Below, piece by piece: positions 1 to 12,330 of a stretch of DNA of 64,000 nucleotides. Position 1 is the stretch's first letter, and each line of letters opens with the position of its first letter. The stretch is from Apostichopus japonicus (lineage: Eukaryota > Echinodermata > Holothuroidea > Aspidochirotida > Stichopodidae), in NCBI RefSeq assembly GCF_037975245.1, contig NC_092571.1, positions 13,185,917 to 13,249,916 on the forward strand, written 5' to 3'. Under the pieces are notes generated by a model that saw only the letters and a list, made by a program, of their open reading frames with translations, was not told where the DNA came from and searched no databases. Made by a program: the position numbers and the translations under genes.

Positions 1-469
1 GGTAGGGCAGGGCTTTATTTTATATGGGGTAGACCCACCAGTTTGTTCGGTAGCTGTGTTGCACCGCATCATTTTTGTTTGCTCTATTGTAAAAAAACAT
101 GTTTGGCGGAATAGATGTAATTTGGTTTTTAGGGGGAATTTTGCCAGTTGGCAGGCAGTCCTGGAGGCGGTGAAGTCTGACATTCGCCTTCAGATTGAAG
201 GCGATTTTCGCCGTTTATCTGGGGCTGCCTTTTTTGGACGCTGGTGTGCTGGGGAGGGGTTTTTCGTTTCGCTGCGTGCGGGTCGTCCTTCTGTACGTTT
301 TTGAATGTTTGAGTGGGGAGGGGGTTGGGCGTTTTGTCTCTGCAGGTCGGCGGGCGTATGTTTTTTTGGCTCGCTAGACCTTAGTTTCGTTTGTCAGAAT
401 GGGATGGTTCGGTAGTGCCGTTTGGCCGTGACGTTTTGTATCCCGCATGGCGGGTCACGTAAAAAGCAC
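1..469 (+). mobile_element. Tx1-clade non-LTR retrotransposon, 3' end (cut by window edge)
   Basis: This is the C-terminal end of the reverse-transcriptase ORF plus the 3' UTR of the repeat family that recurs through the window. The frame at 56-304 reads IWRNRCNLVFRGNFASWQAV and continues to SLRAGRPSV, matching the C-terminus of the copies near 14, 31 and 56 kb. The 3' UTR has the family hallmarks: GTCTCTGCAGGTCGG, GTGCCGTTTGGCCGTGACG and a terminal GGGTCACGTAAAAAGCAC. The clade call (Tx1, L1 superfamily) rests on the RT motifs in the longer copies. It is a dead fragment and its 5' part lies outside the window. Confidence 0.8.
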
Positions 470-474
470 AACAG

Positions 475-1900
475 AAATGAAAAGAAATACATGTCCTTCA
501 TATCCATATCAAACAAATCAGCAGACTCGACGTTGATGCCTTGGGGCTATTTCAGTTGATTAGTTCCAATATGCATTCTACCGTAAAAATGATATAACGA
601 TGACGTTTATATAGCTTGACCAGTAAACTTTTTATTTCGTTTAATAAACCCAGAGTCCAAAATTGACATTATCCAATTGGAATTAATGTTGATATGAAGA
701 ATGTCTGGGAGACGAAATGTTGAGACTCGAATTAGGTCATTACATAGACTTACTCATAAACCTGCATTCCATGATATCAAACTAAAACAGTGTCTACGTT
801 TGGTCAACTGCAGTCTTATCAGGAACGGATCCGAGATTTAATAATGATGTGGTGTATGGAGTATAAAAGAGGGGTGATTATCCACACCCCTCATCATAGC
901 ACTTTTGCATCTGCGCCTTCTATTGTAAAATAATATACTTAACCGTAACTAGTGTTAACATTTTAAGCTCTCCATACACACAAGGAACAGATCATTCATA
1001 TTCGTGAGTGAATAATCATATTTGAGACAAACCTGAGGGAAAAGACGAACGAGTTGTTGATTCATCTGTGAGAAAAATAAACATTTGTAAAAGAGGGACA
1101 TTCTAATGATCATTTTTCCATATCAAGTTTCACTTGTATAGAACTTCTTGCAATAGTATATATGGTCACTGGAGATACTGTGGATATTTAATTAACTAAT
1201 TTGTTACAGCATATTCTCCATAAAAGCTTGATTGCTTGAACATGACAGGGATTTCGGATACCATATTTATAAGTATGTGTGTTGGGGGGGGGGTGGGGGG
1301 GGGGGAGACTGAGATTCATTTAACTTTGTCCTTGGTGAATTCAAGAGCACAAGAGGTCAGAGAGGTTTTGCAGTGGCACTGACATGAAAACAATGTTGGG
1401 GCGAAGGTAGTCAAAACCTTTTTGCAAACGTTTGGGATTTTAACAATGTAAAGTTTTAGATTTTACAAAGACGTAAAACAATGCTAACCCCCACCAAACC
1501 AAGTTCGCCACTAATGCAGTATATTTGTTTAGACAGTTGGCACGATTGCATTCTTAGGTAGTTATAACCTTCCACTGTGTTAAGTTTAAATCGTGATGCT
1601 TACATATATACATCTATGGACGTTATTTTGATTATACCGTATCTCACATAAGCTTCGGAGAAAATCGAACGATTTTCTCCTTCGGAAACCTCGTAATGAC
1701 AACAACGAAACATGCAGAAATGATAGTGCCTTTGAAATTAAAACTGTTTTACGTTTCTTTTTCTGTATATTACTTCACTGAGAGAGATAACGTATATGTT
1801 ATGTTTGAATCTAATGAAGTAATTAATATGTTTAGCCATACCTGAAGATGAGGAACGCACTACACTGAGTGTTCTTGTTGATTCTTCTGAAATATACACA
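475..1900. repeat. Tandem non-coding unit, copy 1
   Basis: This is the first of three direct copies of a ~1.45 kb unit. It begins near ATGTCCTTCATATCC and ends near TGTTGATTCTTCTGAAA. All copies share AATTGGAATTAATGTTGATA, GGAACGGATCC and a purine-rich AAAGAGGGG block with a short hairpin (GAGGGGTG...CACCCCTC here). This copy also has TATAAAAG just upstream of the hairpin and a G-rich tract at about 1280-1308. I see no plausible coding region. The unit could be a decayed mobile element or a local duplication of intergenic DNA. Confidence 0.8.
1657..1680. repeat. Perfect 24-nt palindrome in tandem unit copy 1
   Basis: An 11-bp arm, GGAGAAAATCG, is followed by AA and then its exact complement CGATTTTCTCC. 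The same palindrome, with a 10-bp stem, is at 3549-3570 in unit copy 2. It is preserved although the surrounding unit has accumulated indels. The third copy is truncated before this position. Confidence 0.85.
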
Positions 1901-1904
1901 ATAA

Positions 1905-2325
1905 TAATAATAATAATAATAAATGAACTTATAAAGCGCTAAAATCTACTAAGTATTCAATAGCGCTGTACAACCCTAATAGAAAGCCAACTTGAAAAAA
2001 TGAGTCGTCAAGCAAGACTTGAACTGACAGAGAGTAGGAGAACTCCGCACAGATATGGGCAGACCATTCCAGAGCTTGGGCCCGGCTGATGGAAAGGCAC
2101 GGTCGCCATAGGTTTTCAGTTTAGTTTTGGGAACAGTTAGAGTGATTGTATTGCTAGAACGCAAGGTATAACGAGTATTGACCTGGAAGGACAGATCGTC
2201 TGACAAATAGGCGGGTGCCATTCCATGAATGCACCTATACACCAGGAGCAGTGCTTTGAACTTAATTCACTATTGCAATAATCCAAATGGCTATGAATGA
2301 ATGAATGAACTAAGGTGCTCACGAA
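1905..2325 (-). mobile_element. L2/CR1-like LINE 3' fragment
   Basis: The minus-strand reading contains SFIHSHLDYCNSE, then after an internal deletion VYRCIHGMAPAYLSDDL and YGDRAFPSAGPKLWNGLP. This is the conserved C-terminal tail of L2/CR1-group reverse transcriptases. The 3' end runs into an (AAT)n tract at about 1901-1922, as is typical of these elements. It separates tandem unit copies 1 and 2, so it entered at or after the duplication. It is 5'-truncated and broken. Confidence 0.8.
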
Positions 2326-2337
2326 GTAACCACATAA

Positions 2338-3802
2338 CTGAAAAGTAAATTTATATGTCCTTCATATCCATATCAAACAAATCAGCAGACTCAATGTTGA
2401 TGCCTTGGGGCTATTTTAGTTGGCTTTGACTAGTTCCAATATGCATTCTACCCTAAACTGATATAGCGATGTCGTTTATATAGCTTGATCAGTAATTTTT
2501 TTTTACGTTTAATGAACCCAGAGCCCAAAATTTGACATTATCCAATTGGAATTAATGTTGATATGAAGAATGTCTGGGCGACGAAACGCTGAGACCCAAA
2601 TTAGGTCATTACATAGACTTACTCATAAACCTGCATTCCATGGTATGAAACTAAACAGTGTCTATGTTTGGTCAACTGCAGTATTATCAGGAACGGATCC
2701 TAGATTTTATTAATGATGCGGTGTATGGAGTTGAAAAGAGGGGTGATTATCCACAGCCTTCATCTATAATACTTAAGGTTTTATAATTTCTGGAGAAATT
2801 CAAACTTGAGATAGCTACTGTCTAGAAAAACGTCTTACCTCAAAACTTGTAATGCAGTGCATGTTTGTTGCTAGGGTTTTAGATCTAATTTACCGTAACT
2901 AGTGTTAACATTTTATGCTCTCCATACATACAAGGAACAGATCATTCATATTCGTGGGTGAATAATCATATTTGAGACAAACCTGCAAAAATAAACATTC
3001 GTAAAAGAAGGACATTCTAAGTATCATTTTTCCATATCAAGTTTGACTTGTATAGAATTCATTGCAACAGCATATATGGTAACACTGGAGATATACTGTG
3101 GATATTTAATTAACTAATTTGTTATAACATATTCTACATAAAAGCTTGATTGCTTGAACATGACAGGGACTTCGGATACCATATTTATAAGTATGTGTTT
3201 TGGGGGAGGCGGGGAGGAGACTCAGATTTCTTTAGCTTTGTCTTCGGTGAATTCAAGAGCACAAAAGCTCAGAGAGGTTTTTCTGTGGCAATGACATGAA
3301 ACAATGTTGGGGAAAGGGAGTCAAAACCTTATTGCTAACTTTTGGGTTTTTTACAATGTAAAGGTGTAGATTTTACAAATACGTGAGATAGAGGCTAACC
3401 ACCACCAAACCAAGTTCATCGTATATGCAGTATATTTGTTTAGACAGTTGGCACGGTTGCACTCTCAGGTAGTTATAACCGTTTAAATCGTGATGCTTAC
3501 ATGTATACATATATGGACGTTATTATACCGTTTCTTACATAAGCTACAGAGAAAATCGAACGATTTTCTCCTTCGGAAACTTTGTAATGACAACAACGAA
3601 TCATGCAGAAATGATAGTGCCTTTGATAATTAAAATTGTTTCACGTTTCTTTTTCAGTGTATTACTTCACTGAGATAGATAACGTGTATGTTATGTTTGA
3701 ATCGAATGAAGTAATTAATATATTTAGCCATACCTGAGGATGAGGAACGCACTTCACTGAGTGTTCCTGTTGATTCTTCTGAAAGATACACAAAGTAACA
3801 AC
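2338..3802. repeat. Tandem non-coding unit, copy 2
   Basis: This copy is collinear with 475-1900 from the ATGTCCTTCATATCC region to TGTTGATTCTTCTGAAA. It has small indels, for example around 2755-2880, and a shorter G tract near 3200. Its palindrome is at 3549-3570. No coding signal was seen. Confidence 0.8.
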
Positions 3803-4917
3803 AAATGAAAAGTAAATTCAAATGTGCTCTATATCCATATAAAACAAATCAGGAGGCTCAATGTTGATGCCTTGGGGCTATTTCAGTTGGCTTTGACGAG
3901 TTCCAATATGCATTCTACACAAACTGATATACGATGACGATTGCATAGTTTGATTAGTTAACTTTTTATTTCGTTTAATGAACCCAGAGCCCACAATGTG
4001 ACATTATCCAATTGGAATTAATGTTGATATGAAGAATTTCCGGGCGACGAAATGCTGAGACCCAAATTAAGTCATTACATAGACTTACTAAAGAACCTGC
4101 ATTTCATGATATCAAACTAAAACAGTGTCTATGTTTGTGCATTTTACGTAACCCGCCCTGCGGGAACCTAAACGTCACGGCCAAACGGTAGTACCAAACC
4201 AGCCCACTCTGACAAACAAAACTCAAGCGAGCCAACAAAATGTATATACGACTATGTTTGTTGAACAACATTCTTGTCAGGAACGGATCCTAGATTTAAT
4301 AATGATGTGGTGTATGGTGTTGAAAAGAGGGGTTGTTATCCACAACCCTCATCTCTGCACTCTGGATGGGCGCCTTTTATTGTTAAATAATACTTATAAG
4401 GTTTTATAATTTCCGAAGAAACTCAAACTTGAAATAGCTCCTTACCTAAAAACTTGTAATGCAGTGCATGGTTGTTGCTAGGTAGGGTTTTATATCTAAT
4501 TTACCGAAACTAGTATTAACATTTCAAGCTCTCAAAACATACAAAACGGATAATTCATAGTATGGGGTTAATAATCATATTTGAGACAAACCTGAGGAAA
4601 AAGACGAACGAGTTGTTGATTCATCTGTGAGAAAAATAATAATTCGTTAAAGAGGAACATTTTAAGTATCATTTCTCCATATCAAGTTTCACTTGTATAG
4701 AACTTCTTGCAATAGTATATATGGTAACACTGGAGATACTGTAAGCTTGAACATCGTATTTAATTAGGCCTATCTGTGTTGGAGGGGGGGGGGTAGACAA
4801 AGATTCTTTAATTTTGTCTCTGTGAATTTTAAAGCACAAAAGTTCAGGGAGGTGGTCAGAGGCACGAAAACAATGTTGGGGAGAAGGGAGTCAAACTTTC
4901 TTGCTGACGTTTGGGTT
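3803..4917. repeat. Tandem non-coding unit, copy 3 (truncated)
   Basis: This is the third direct copy. It matches copies 1 and 2 from ATGTGCTCTATATCC to about the G-rich tract near 4780-4791 and GTTTGGGTTAG, then stops. It is interrupted by a short Tx1 insertion at 4138-4251. The flanking duplication CTATGTTTG shows that the Tx1 piece arrived after the unit had been duplicated. Confidence 0.75.
4138..4251 (-). mobile_element. Short Tx1 3'-end insertion with 9-bp TSD
   Basis: The segment is the reverse complement of the Tx1 3' UTR: ACGTAACCCGCCCTGCGGG, AACGTCACGGCCAAACGG, then the GCTCGC-type motif. It is flanked by CTATGTTTG at 4129-4137 and 4252-4260. The other two tandem-unit copies have a single uninterrupted CTA(C/T)GTTTG at this position, so they serve as empty-site controls. 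This is a severely 5'-truncated but otherwise typical target-primed insertion. Confidence 0.85.
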
Positions 4918-6873
4918 AGTAGGATTCACCTCAAGTAAAAGTGATAACAAACGTTTGGAATTCGATGTGATGACAGTATATTCATGAAATTTGTCAAGAC
5001 GACCTGTCGTATGGGCCTAACTGATTTGAGAGTGCTAATAAAGAAGGATACGATGAAACACGGCGCACCTTCCAAGCAAACGACGACGACGACTAAATAT
5101 ATGTGAGAAATTTATGCATCCTTTTAAGGTTATAAAGTGATAAAATTTTATTTCATAACAACTTGTGAGTCACTATGTTTCACTGAAGATCTTTGAACGT
5201 TACAAATGGAGAATTATTTACCATGTGAAAATATTACATAAAAACTTTTCAGTAGACAACAAAATGTCATGATGGCGGACTGCTAAAAAGTGCTGCATTA
5301 CATATTTGGTATACAGCTGTGATGATGTCGTTCCATTGTAAAATTGTAACATGAAAGACGCGCGCATTTATAACACATCATTTAGTAGGAAAACTATTGC
5401 ATTACACTGGGTGTCTTGTAGTTAGTTGATTGCAATTCGATTATCCGAAATTTTCCATCTATAACGTTTCTTTTATGACTCATAGGATGTCGTTTTTCAT
5501 TACAATTGCCTTACGTAATAACAGCATACTGCAAAAACATTCTCCAGATTATGCAATTTGTATGATGGCACCACCAACAATTTGCTTCTATAGCTTTTGT
5601 GGGCCTTCAAATTTCACAGTTTTAGTATTGATACACTGTACTTATTGTTGTACGTTTGGGTTCATATCAATTCCTTTCTACCTAAATTGCACACTAAACA
5701 TCCTTCAAAATAGCCCTCTTACTGACCAACGCGTATGACTCATCACCTTGACCGAAAGTCCTGTGGCTTTGTGCGGACAAGCTGGTTGGACTATTCCATT
5801 CATCAGGAGGATCTTAAACGGTGTTTCTATATAATTAGGATTGCATTAGATAAATAAATTGGCAGTTACTTGCTTCAACATTTAATGATGCATATTCTAC
5901 GGTAATTTTCTTGAAAATAATATTAAGTTCGATATGATAAGACGTTTTATAAGCGAATCTCGGCTGTGACGTTGTAGGTGAACACTGTGCATTGCGCGGC
6001 TGTACCCTATTGCAGAGTACAGGATACACATATTACGTAACGGCGTGCCCACCGAAGAAAGCGAGACTTATATTTTTCTTAGAAGACATTCGATTGGATT
6101 GTACTTGGTCCGATTGAAGATAGTGACCAATGAAAATAAATTTTAACATCAATTTAAAGTTAAGAAAAAGTCCTTTCCAAAACCGTTTGAACTAAATTTG
6201 TCAATGAATATTCAAGAGGATGGTTACGCAAACAAAGTACGGCTATCAAATGGTGATTTTCTTCAGTATTTACTGTGTGTTATCAATGAGGATTTTGAGT
6301 TCGATATTAATTAACCTTGCATCGTAAATCACCAAAGTCCGATGGAATTTCGAACTGTAATGTTAAGAAAATAACAGAATTTGAGAGACAACACATTTCT
6401 CTGTTTAGTGCCGTTTGAACTAATTTGTTTCGGTATAAACTGTTCACGTTATGGCTGTAGGAAAATGGTCTGTATGGTAAAGTCATAGGCCTAAAACTGC
6501 GGCGGTCGAACTCAGTTCGGCGCGAAGGAATTGATATGCAAAGATTGCAATTAATAATATATGTAAAACAATCCGAATAAGTAAGATTGCGTATTGAATA
6601 TCTTCAGATAGCCACCAAACAATACCTACCTACGTACAAGAAACAGGGAGCAAGGAAAAAACTTCAGCGCGGAATAAACTCATATTGTATCATATTTTAT
6701 TTCAATTTTATAATTTAGCTGTAAAAGTAAGTTGATTGTCTTGTTTTCTTTAGTATTCGGAAAGAAGGTTAAGATATTGTTTGTTTTAGCGATCTTTCTA
6801 AAGGGTAGGCGTTTTCTTTAAGATATACTTTTCCCGTTTATTAAAAAAAAATGCCCATACAACAATGACTTAC
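4918..6873. other. Intergenic; partly duplicated near 44 kb
   Basis: I found no supportable gene. The stretch at about 5528-5670 is homologous to about 44096-44240 (shared CCGGATTATGCAATTTG-like and ACCAACAATTTGCTT segments). That makes it the flank of the duplicated Ig pseudogene pair at 6.9 and 44.5 kb. An open stretch at 5430-5738 is not conserved as protein in the paralogue and is not called. Confidence 0.5.
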
Positions 6874-7362
6874 CTTGATCGGGTTTAGAAATGTTAAATT
6901 CACATCTGGCAGAATACGGCGATATAGAAAAGGACTCTAACGGTTCCTGATTAGCGATACATCCAATGGTTGAGTTCTGATCACAAGAAGTAATGTTAAC
7001 GTAGACTAAAAGCTCTTTAGTTCCGTTATTATCTGTGAAATGTTTCTGATAATCACAGCCCTCGGGTTTGATTACTTCCAGATTTATCGGTGGATACCCG
7101 TCTGTTATTGAACAAGATAGGCCGACGTGGTATGATGCAGATGGAAAAGAGGAGGGGCCTTCACAAACAAGAGGTGTAGGAGGCTGGTAGACTGTTAAGA
7201 TATGAGAGAAATGAGTCAATGATATATGATAAGTACCAGCATCCTCTTGCTGAAGGTTGACGTTGGAGAAAATAATTCAGCTTTTGTAAGGGCAGTACCA
7301 TGAGTAATCCTCCTCAATATAGTCAACATTTACTTTAAAAAATATATCTATTGACTTTGCAG
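6874..7362 (-). pseudogene. Ig-family receptor pseudogene (V-like 3' part + C2-like domain)
   Basis: The minus strand keeps an intact second Ig domain: YQPPTPLVCEGPSS, LSCSITDGYPPINLEVI, SCDQNSTIGC and RCEFNISKPDQ. It ends at a GTAAGT donor in phase 1, like the intact genes. The V-like domain upstream survives only from VNRYIFF-KVNVDYIEED to DAGTYHISL. It carries an in-frame stop just after that stretch and has lost the TYHLF linker. No signal peptide or start was found. It pairs with the pseudogene at 44533-45060 as a segmental duplicate. The Ig2 exon alone could still be spliced, since TCTTAACAG precedes its first codon. Confidence 0.75.
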
Positions 7363-7894
7363 CGAACATTTCCTACTTTACCTGGTAAACTTTATTATAC
7401 AGCAAAAGTAACTGCTACTTAAAGATTGGGTAAGACCATGGGTCTGTTTATAGCTCCATGGTGAGACCAAGAGACCAAGACAAGTATAAACGAGTGCCGA
7501 AAAAAAGTGGAGCTAGAAATGCAATACTAATTGACAGCGCCCTCCACCTTATGCATAATGTGATTTCAAATATTTCCCGCGGCGTGCCCTTCTAGTATAG
7601 CTTTTGTTATCTACCTTCGCCTCCTTTTTCCAATTTTTTCTTCATCGTTGTAATTGTTCCGTCTTCCCAAGTGTAGACAAAATTTCACATACATAATAAC
7701 GCGTTGTGAAAGTGAAATAACGCGAACTTAAAGTGTAAAGCACCACGTTAGTTGTCAAACACGTCAAGAGCACAACATTTAAGAATCGAAATATAATTTT
7801 AATTTCCATAAAATACTCATAGTACGATATTTTGTCGACTGCAAACTTGGAAGAGTGAGCCTCTTTCGTTAACATAACGATTGCCTTCGAAGCT

Positions 7895-8010
7895 ACTTTT
7901 TAAGAAAAGTCACCCAGGAAAGAAACTGGGCACGAAAAACCAAACAACCGAACGACTGATCCACTCTCAACCTCAGTACCTTTGCATCGACACTGCGGCT
8001 GTGTTATTGG
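7895..8010 (-). mobile_element. U2-headed SINE, 5'-truncated copy
   Basis: On the minus strand the 3' body of the family is present: the CCCGATGCAAGG-like segment, the GAGAG-GGATCAGTCG segment and the GGTTCTTTCCTGGG-like region, ending in the AAAAGT tail. The U2-like head is missing, so the copy is 5'-truncated. Other copies are at 18320-18519, 20784-20944 and 40644-40831. Confidence 0.65.
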
Positions 8011-9571
8011 CTTTGAAGCGGTCGACACTTTTAATGAAAAGAGGATATGATTGTGTTTAAGTTCCCAAGTATCTTACAAACACTTAACACAATTTACTGA
8101 CCATCATTTATTTCCATTATATTTAACTTTTTACGCTGACGTCCTGTACATTTTTTATGTGCAGTTTCTGTAGACTAAATTGATTAATAATATTTCTGAC
8201 GATGGTTAAAGTGGCTGTCAATTTGCAATGCTAATCATCATAAACACTGTTTTCATATACTAGAAACGTAACGCTTTCTGGTCACTTCGCCCTTAAAATG
8301 TAAAGCACCAAATGGTTATACTCTAGTTGAAAATCATAGATCTAACAGAAAAAAATATCGTGGGTCGGTCTGAACTTTAAATTTTGAATTCCCAAAGAAT
8401 ATAAATATATCGAATACCACGTATTCAACATACAACAAACTATTTCACATTCAATACTTGAAAATTTCAAACTTCCTTTGGCTTAATGGTTTTTACGCGC
8501 AAGGAATCATTAGCGTAATAATGATAATCCTAATTGTTTTACCACAGTTTGTACTGTTTTGCACAAGGTACATCATTGATGTATAAAAGCTTTCACTCAT
8601 GTTTAGTTGCACCCCTGTGAAAGTGACAGTGTCTTCCTCTACTAAAATGTATCATTATTAATATATAATATTAATGGCGAGAATTGGAGGTATATAAAGT
8701 GAGGGTGGCATATAAAATGCGAGAACACAACGGTGAGCAAGAATCTGCATGCATCAATTGTTAGCAGTTAAATCACGTGTTGGAAGGAGGAGTCAACAAT
8801 ATTATTAAATTAACCTTAACTTTTCCTTTAATGTCTCTCACAGTTTTGTGATAAAATACGGACTTTGGGAATGAGCGCATGGATTGGTAGCTGTGAACAC
8901 AACCTTGCTCTGCATATGCTTTGCTTGTACATAAATTGGGGTCCAGAAAGAATTGAGGATAGGCGTGAACTGAATCATCATATTTATTATTAAATAGACA
9001 TAACGTCAGTTAGTAGGAACAGAGAAATATGAGAAGAATAATATTTTTCATTTTCATAAAAGTCTTAATGGTAGCTTAAGGCTTCAAACAAAGAAGAAAA
9101 ATGGATACAGGTGATAAATTTTCTTCGGGCCAAGCCTAGCTGTCGACGCCAAATGATTCCTATTCGTCAAGAGTCAACCCGTTACCGCCAATATAGTCTA
9201 CGTCAAAATCATTGTGTGACTCGTACATATATTACTGGGTTTCGACTATATACCATTCCATGCACATTGCTTAGCTTATATATATCTATGTAGTGGACAT
9301 TATACAGTAGCCATAATTGGTAGTTATTAATTCATGCGTCAGTTAGTCACTGAGACGAAAGTAAAAGTCCATTGTTGCGTTACAAACGCCTTCTTACATC
9401 CTCTTTGGTTTTTGTTAAATTTCAAAGAAATTGTTATACATATATGCACCAATTATGGCTATAGGAAAATGTAATTATGAGATGTCATATGCGTCGTACA
9501 TGTGAACTAACATTATAAAAGATATTTAAACAGAAAACAGACGAATTCAAAAGTCCCCCCATAGTTCGTTG

Positions 9572-10060
9572 TGATGTACACGTAAGTACTCAAAGGGAAT
9601 CTGTTTGTCTTATAACATATATTAAGTTCCTCTTAAATATATCCAAGCCTGTTTATCATCATATGAAAAGTGATAAGTATTATGATTGATTCCTGTTCTC
9701 ACGACTAGACAAACGAACAATGAAAAATATTCTATTTCGAAACCAAAGCTGTTCACAGCCATCCATCGCAGTGAATAATAAGCAATAATGAATTGAAACA
9801 GAAAATGAAAGGTCTCATAATATGTTGCGCTGTGTACGTAAGTACACAAAGAGAAGCTTCTTTGTTTGTATGACATATTAAGTTCCTTTCAATATATACA
9901 AGCTTGTGTATCATACTATTATAATTGTTTCCTGTTCTGACGACCACAAAACTTAAAATAAGAAATATTAGATAGGGAAAGAAAACGATGACTTAATACT
10001 GGATTTCCATTTCTAAACATTCTATTACGCAGCCATTCATCGCAGTGATAAATAAAGCAC
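9572..10060. repeat. Local tandem duplication (~230 bp unit)
   Basis: Two direct, diverged copies lie at about 9572-9796 and 9828-10060. They share ACGTAAGTAC, ATATTAAGTTCCT, a CAAGC-TGT-TATCAT segment and a terminal CAGCCAT(C/T)CATCGCAGTGA. A weaker third match may exist at about 49755-49855. No coding meaning is apparent. Confidence 0.6.
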
Positions 10061-10344
10061 ATATTTATTTGTCCAAATTAATGATTTTAATATGTAGTAT
10101 TTGCAGTGACGGACAATCGACTGAATTACAAAGATCTTTTATCATTTTCAAAATCTAGTAATTTACAAAAATCTTTAACTTAGCATGTTTTAAAGGCAAA
10201 GCGAGCTCTAGAATAGTTTATTGATAACTTGAGCAACCTTCATCAGTTGGTTATTTAAACAAACAATATTTGCAATATTTAGAGATGTCTTAAATGAAAG
10301 GCAAAACGTAATCATTTGGTCGTTAGACGTTGAAATGGCTAAAC

Positions 10345-10445
10345 TAACGCCGGACAAATAGTAGTACCAATCCTCCACATATTCTACTTTGCTTGAAATA
10401 AATGTCTATTGACTGTTTGATTCAGTCGCCTCTGTTATGTTCTAT
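10345..10445 (-). pseudogene. Ig V-like exon relic
   Basis: The minus strand aligns at DNA level with codons for RRLNQTVNRYLFQVKVDYIEE in the intact exon at 51471-52302, but frameshifts destroy the frame. Only about 100 bp are recognisable. Confidence 0.6.
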
Positions 10446-11430
10446 ATATATGTATATGTATATACAATTATGTCTAGAATGCGATAAAATGACGTTACCA
10501 CCAACTTTCTGTTTAGTACTGGAGACATTTTATAAATTTCAAAAGCAAATATCTGTCGTTGATTTTTATGTGAAGTAAGACGACTGAAGAAATCTATATT
10601 GTCTATTAACGCAACCTTCCAGTGTACCGTATTAGTAGTTATATGAAAAGAACTGTCCTATAGAATAGATAAATAAAGGCCCTTTCATTATCAAATTCAT
10701 TACAGGTAATAATAGTACGAAACGTGCCATGATGTTTTTCCTTTACATATAGACTCAACACATAATGTTTTATTAAACACCATTAAATATTTGCTTATTT
10801 CTTTTACATAATAAATCCTTTAGTTAATAGGTGACTTTTGTGTCTGGGCTCGTTTGACGCTTATAGGGAACGTGTACATACTTCAGAAAACTGTAGTTGA
10901 AATAGATCTAACAGAAAAAGACAAGGTCTGATCGTTCTATTTTTACTGATGACGTCGAAATCATATATTTTTAGAAACTTTGATAAAAATATAAATACTC
11001 TTCTGTATGTTATTGCAATCGCAAAAAGGAAGCATCTATTATGGGTGACTTTAATAATGACTTACCTAAATATTGTACATCCTAATTCCTGAATATTATC
11101 TATTCCAACAATTTCTAACCTGCAATCAATAGACCTGTTTGTTTTACTGACAACTCTACTTTACAACATTCTTACAAACATAACTAATGATAACGTTACA
11201 ACTTGTGTGCTTATGAATGATATTTCCAGTATCTGCTCTGTAGAAATGTAGAAATAACGGTGTTAGTGATCCTAGTGATACTGCAAACAGGATGGTTACT
11301 ATGATCGAAGTTACTCTATCTGTAACCATGACTGGAAATTCTTTACGCTGAGGATGGTTCGAATCATTCCTAAACCATTTGTTCTCTTCACTGCAATCGT
11401 ATTACGACCAGTGTTTTCCTCTCAATAACT
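10446..11430. other. Intergenic, nothing recognised
   Basis: AT-rich sequence with short ATATGTATATGTATAT simple repeat near 10446-10465. I see no ORF, RNA gene or named repeat. Confidence 0.4.
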
Positions 11431-12100
11431 TTGTTCATTATCCGCTATGCCAATGACACCAACACGAAGAAAATCATGAACATTGCAGAGCACCTCAAAC
11501 TAGAAAACTTAAAGATGGGTCTTCGTATTTACAACTCAAAGACATCCACCATGATATTGCATGGAAAGGGGGATGTGAAGATCCAGCATGATGAGCTTGA
11601 AAAACTGAGGACATTAAGGTCAAAATAGGACCAGCCAAGAGCACAGTTACAAATATATCAGATGTATGGAAGTCTGAGGACATAGGCTTGAAGCTGAAAG
11701 TGAAGCTTGCAAAGTGTATGCATTGGAGTGTTGTTCTCTACGGCTGTTAAAGCTGGACTTTGGGAAGACAGAGGAGAAGGCAATTGGGGTTTTTGAACTG
11801 GAGAGATAGATACGTACAAACGAATGGATTAGGAGGAGAGTTTGTATAACTGTAGAGAAAGGAATAATGGAGGAAGTGAGGAAGAGGAAATTGAAAATGT
11901 ATGGTTATTGGGAGAGACAACAGCTTAGTTTTGGCAACGACTAAGAGAGAGTGTGGTGTATGCAAGAGGATGACGAAGAAGAAGAAAGAAAATTTTGCTT
12001 GATAACATCAAAGAGTGGAGAGGAGGTTTGGCAGAGGCGAGTAACGTAGTCTTTTGCATTGCTTTTGTCATTTATTGTTTTGTTATACATGTTCTTAGTT
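11431..12100 (+). mobile_element. Degenerate LINE reverse-transcriptase C-terminal region (RTE/CR1-like)
   Basis: The plus strand reads YANDTNTKK (a decayed YADD box), then KTSTMILHG, GLKLKVKLAKC, HWSVVLYGC and a shifted WTL, followed by the NIKEWRGG-like terminal motif across several frameshifts. These blocks follow the usual order of an endonuclease/RT LINE C-terminus. The element is dead. The clade is uncertain; it differs from both the Tx1 and the Rex1-like elements here. Confidence 0.55.
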
Positions 12101-12104
12101 TATC

Positions 12105-12330
12105 ACTTGTTGGTTGGGAAGGGTGTTTTGTTTCGCTGCGTGCTGGTCGTCCTTTTGTAGTTTTTTAATATTTCAGTGGGGGGTTGGGCGTTTTGTCTCT
12201 GCAGGTCGGTGAGCGTATGTACTTTTTTTGGCTCGCTTGACCTGAGGTTCGTTTGTAGGAATGGGATGGTTTGGTAGTGCCGTTTGGCCGTGACGTTTTG
12301 TATCCCGTATGACGGGTCACGTGAAAAGCA
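12105..12330 (+). mobile_element. Tx1 3'-end fragment
   Basis: The segment begins at the last Tx1 coding residues (TTTCGCTGCGTGCTGGTCGTCC) and continues through GTCTCTGCAGGTCGGTG and GCCGTTTGGCCGTGACG to GGGTCACGTGAAAAGCAC. It is 5'-truncated and lies about 200 bp downstream (minus-strand sense) of the Ig first exon at 12531-13005. Confidence 0.85.

Larger units (their letters stand above)
7363..10344. other. Intergenic with one SINE copy and a local tandem duplication
   Basis: No gene was recognised. It contains the truncated U2-SINE at 7895-8010 and a 230-bp tandem repeat at 9572-10060. TATA-like strings (TATATAAAG, CATATAAAATG) occur near 8692-8720, but no ORF with support follows them. 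The remainder is AT-rich and featureless to me. Confidence 0.4.

Noticed and set aside
5430-5738. 102-codon plus-strand open reading
   Set aside because: The duplicated counterpart near 44.1 kb does not keep the frame, and no domain is recognisable.
11340-11365. tRNA-like GGTTCGAATCA string
   Set aside because: No A box or cloverleaf can be formed around it.
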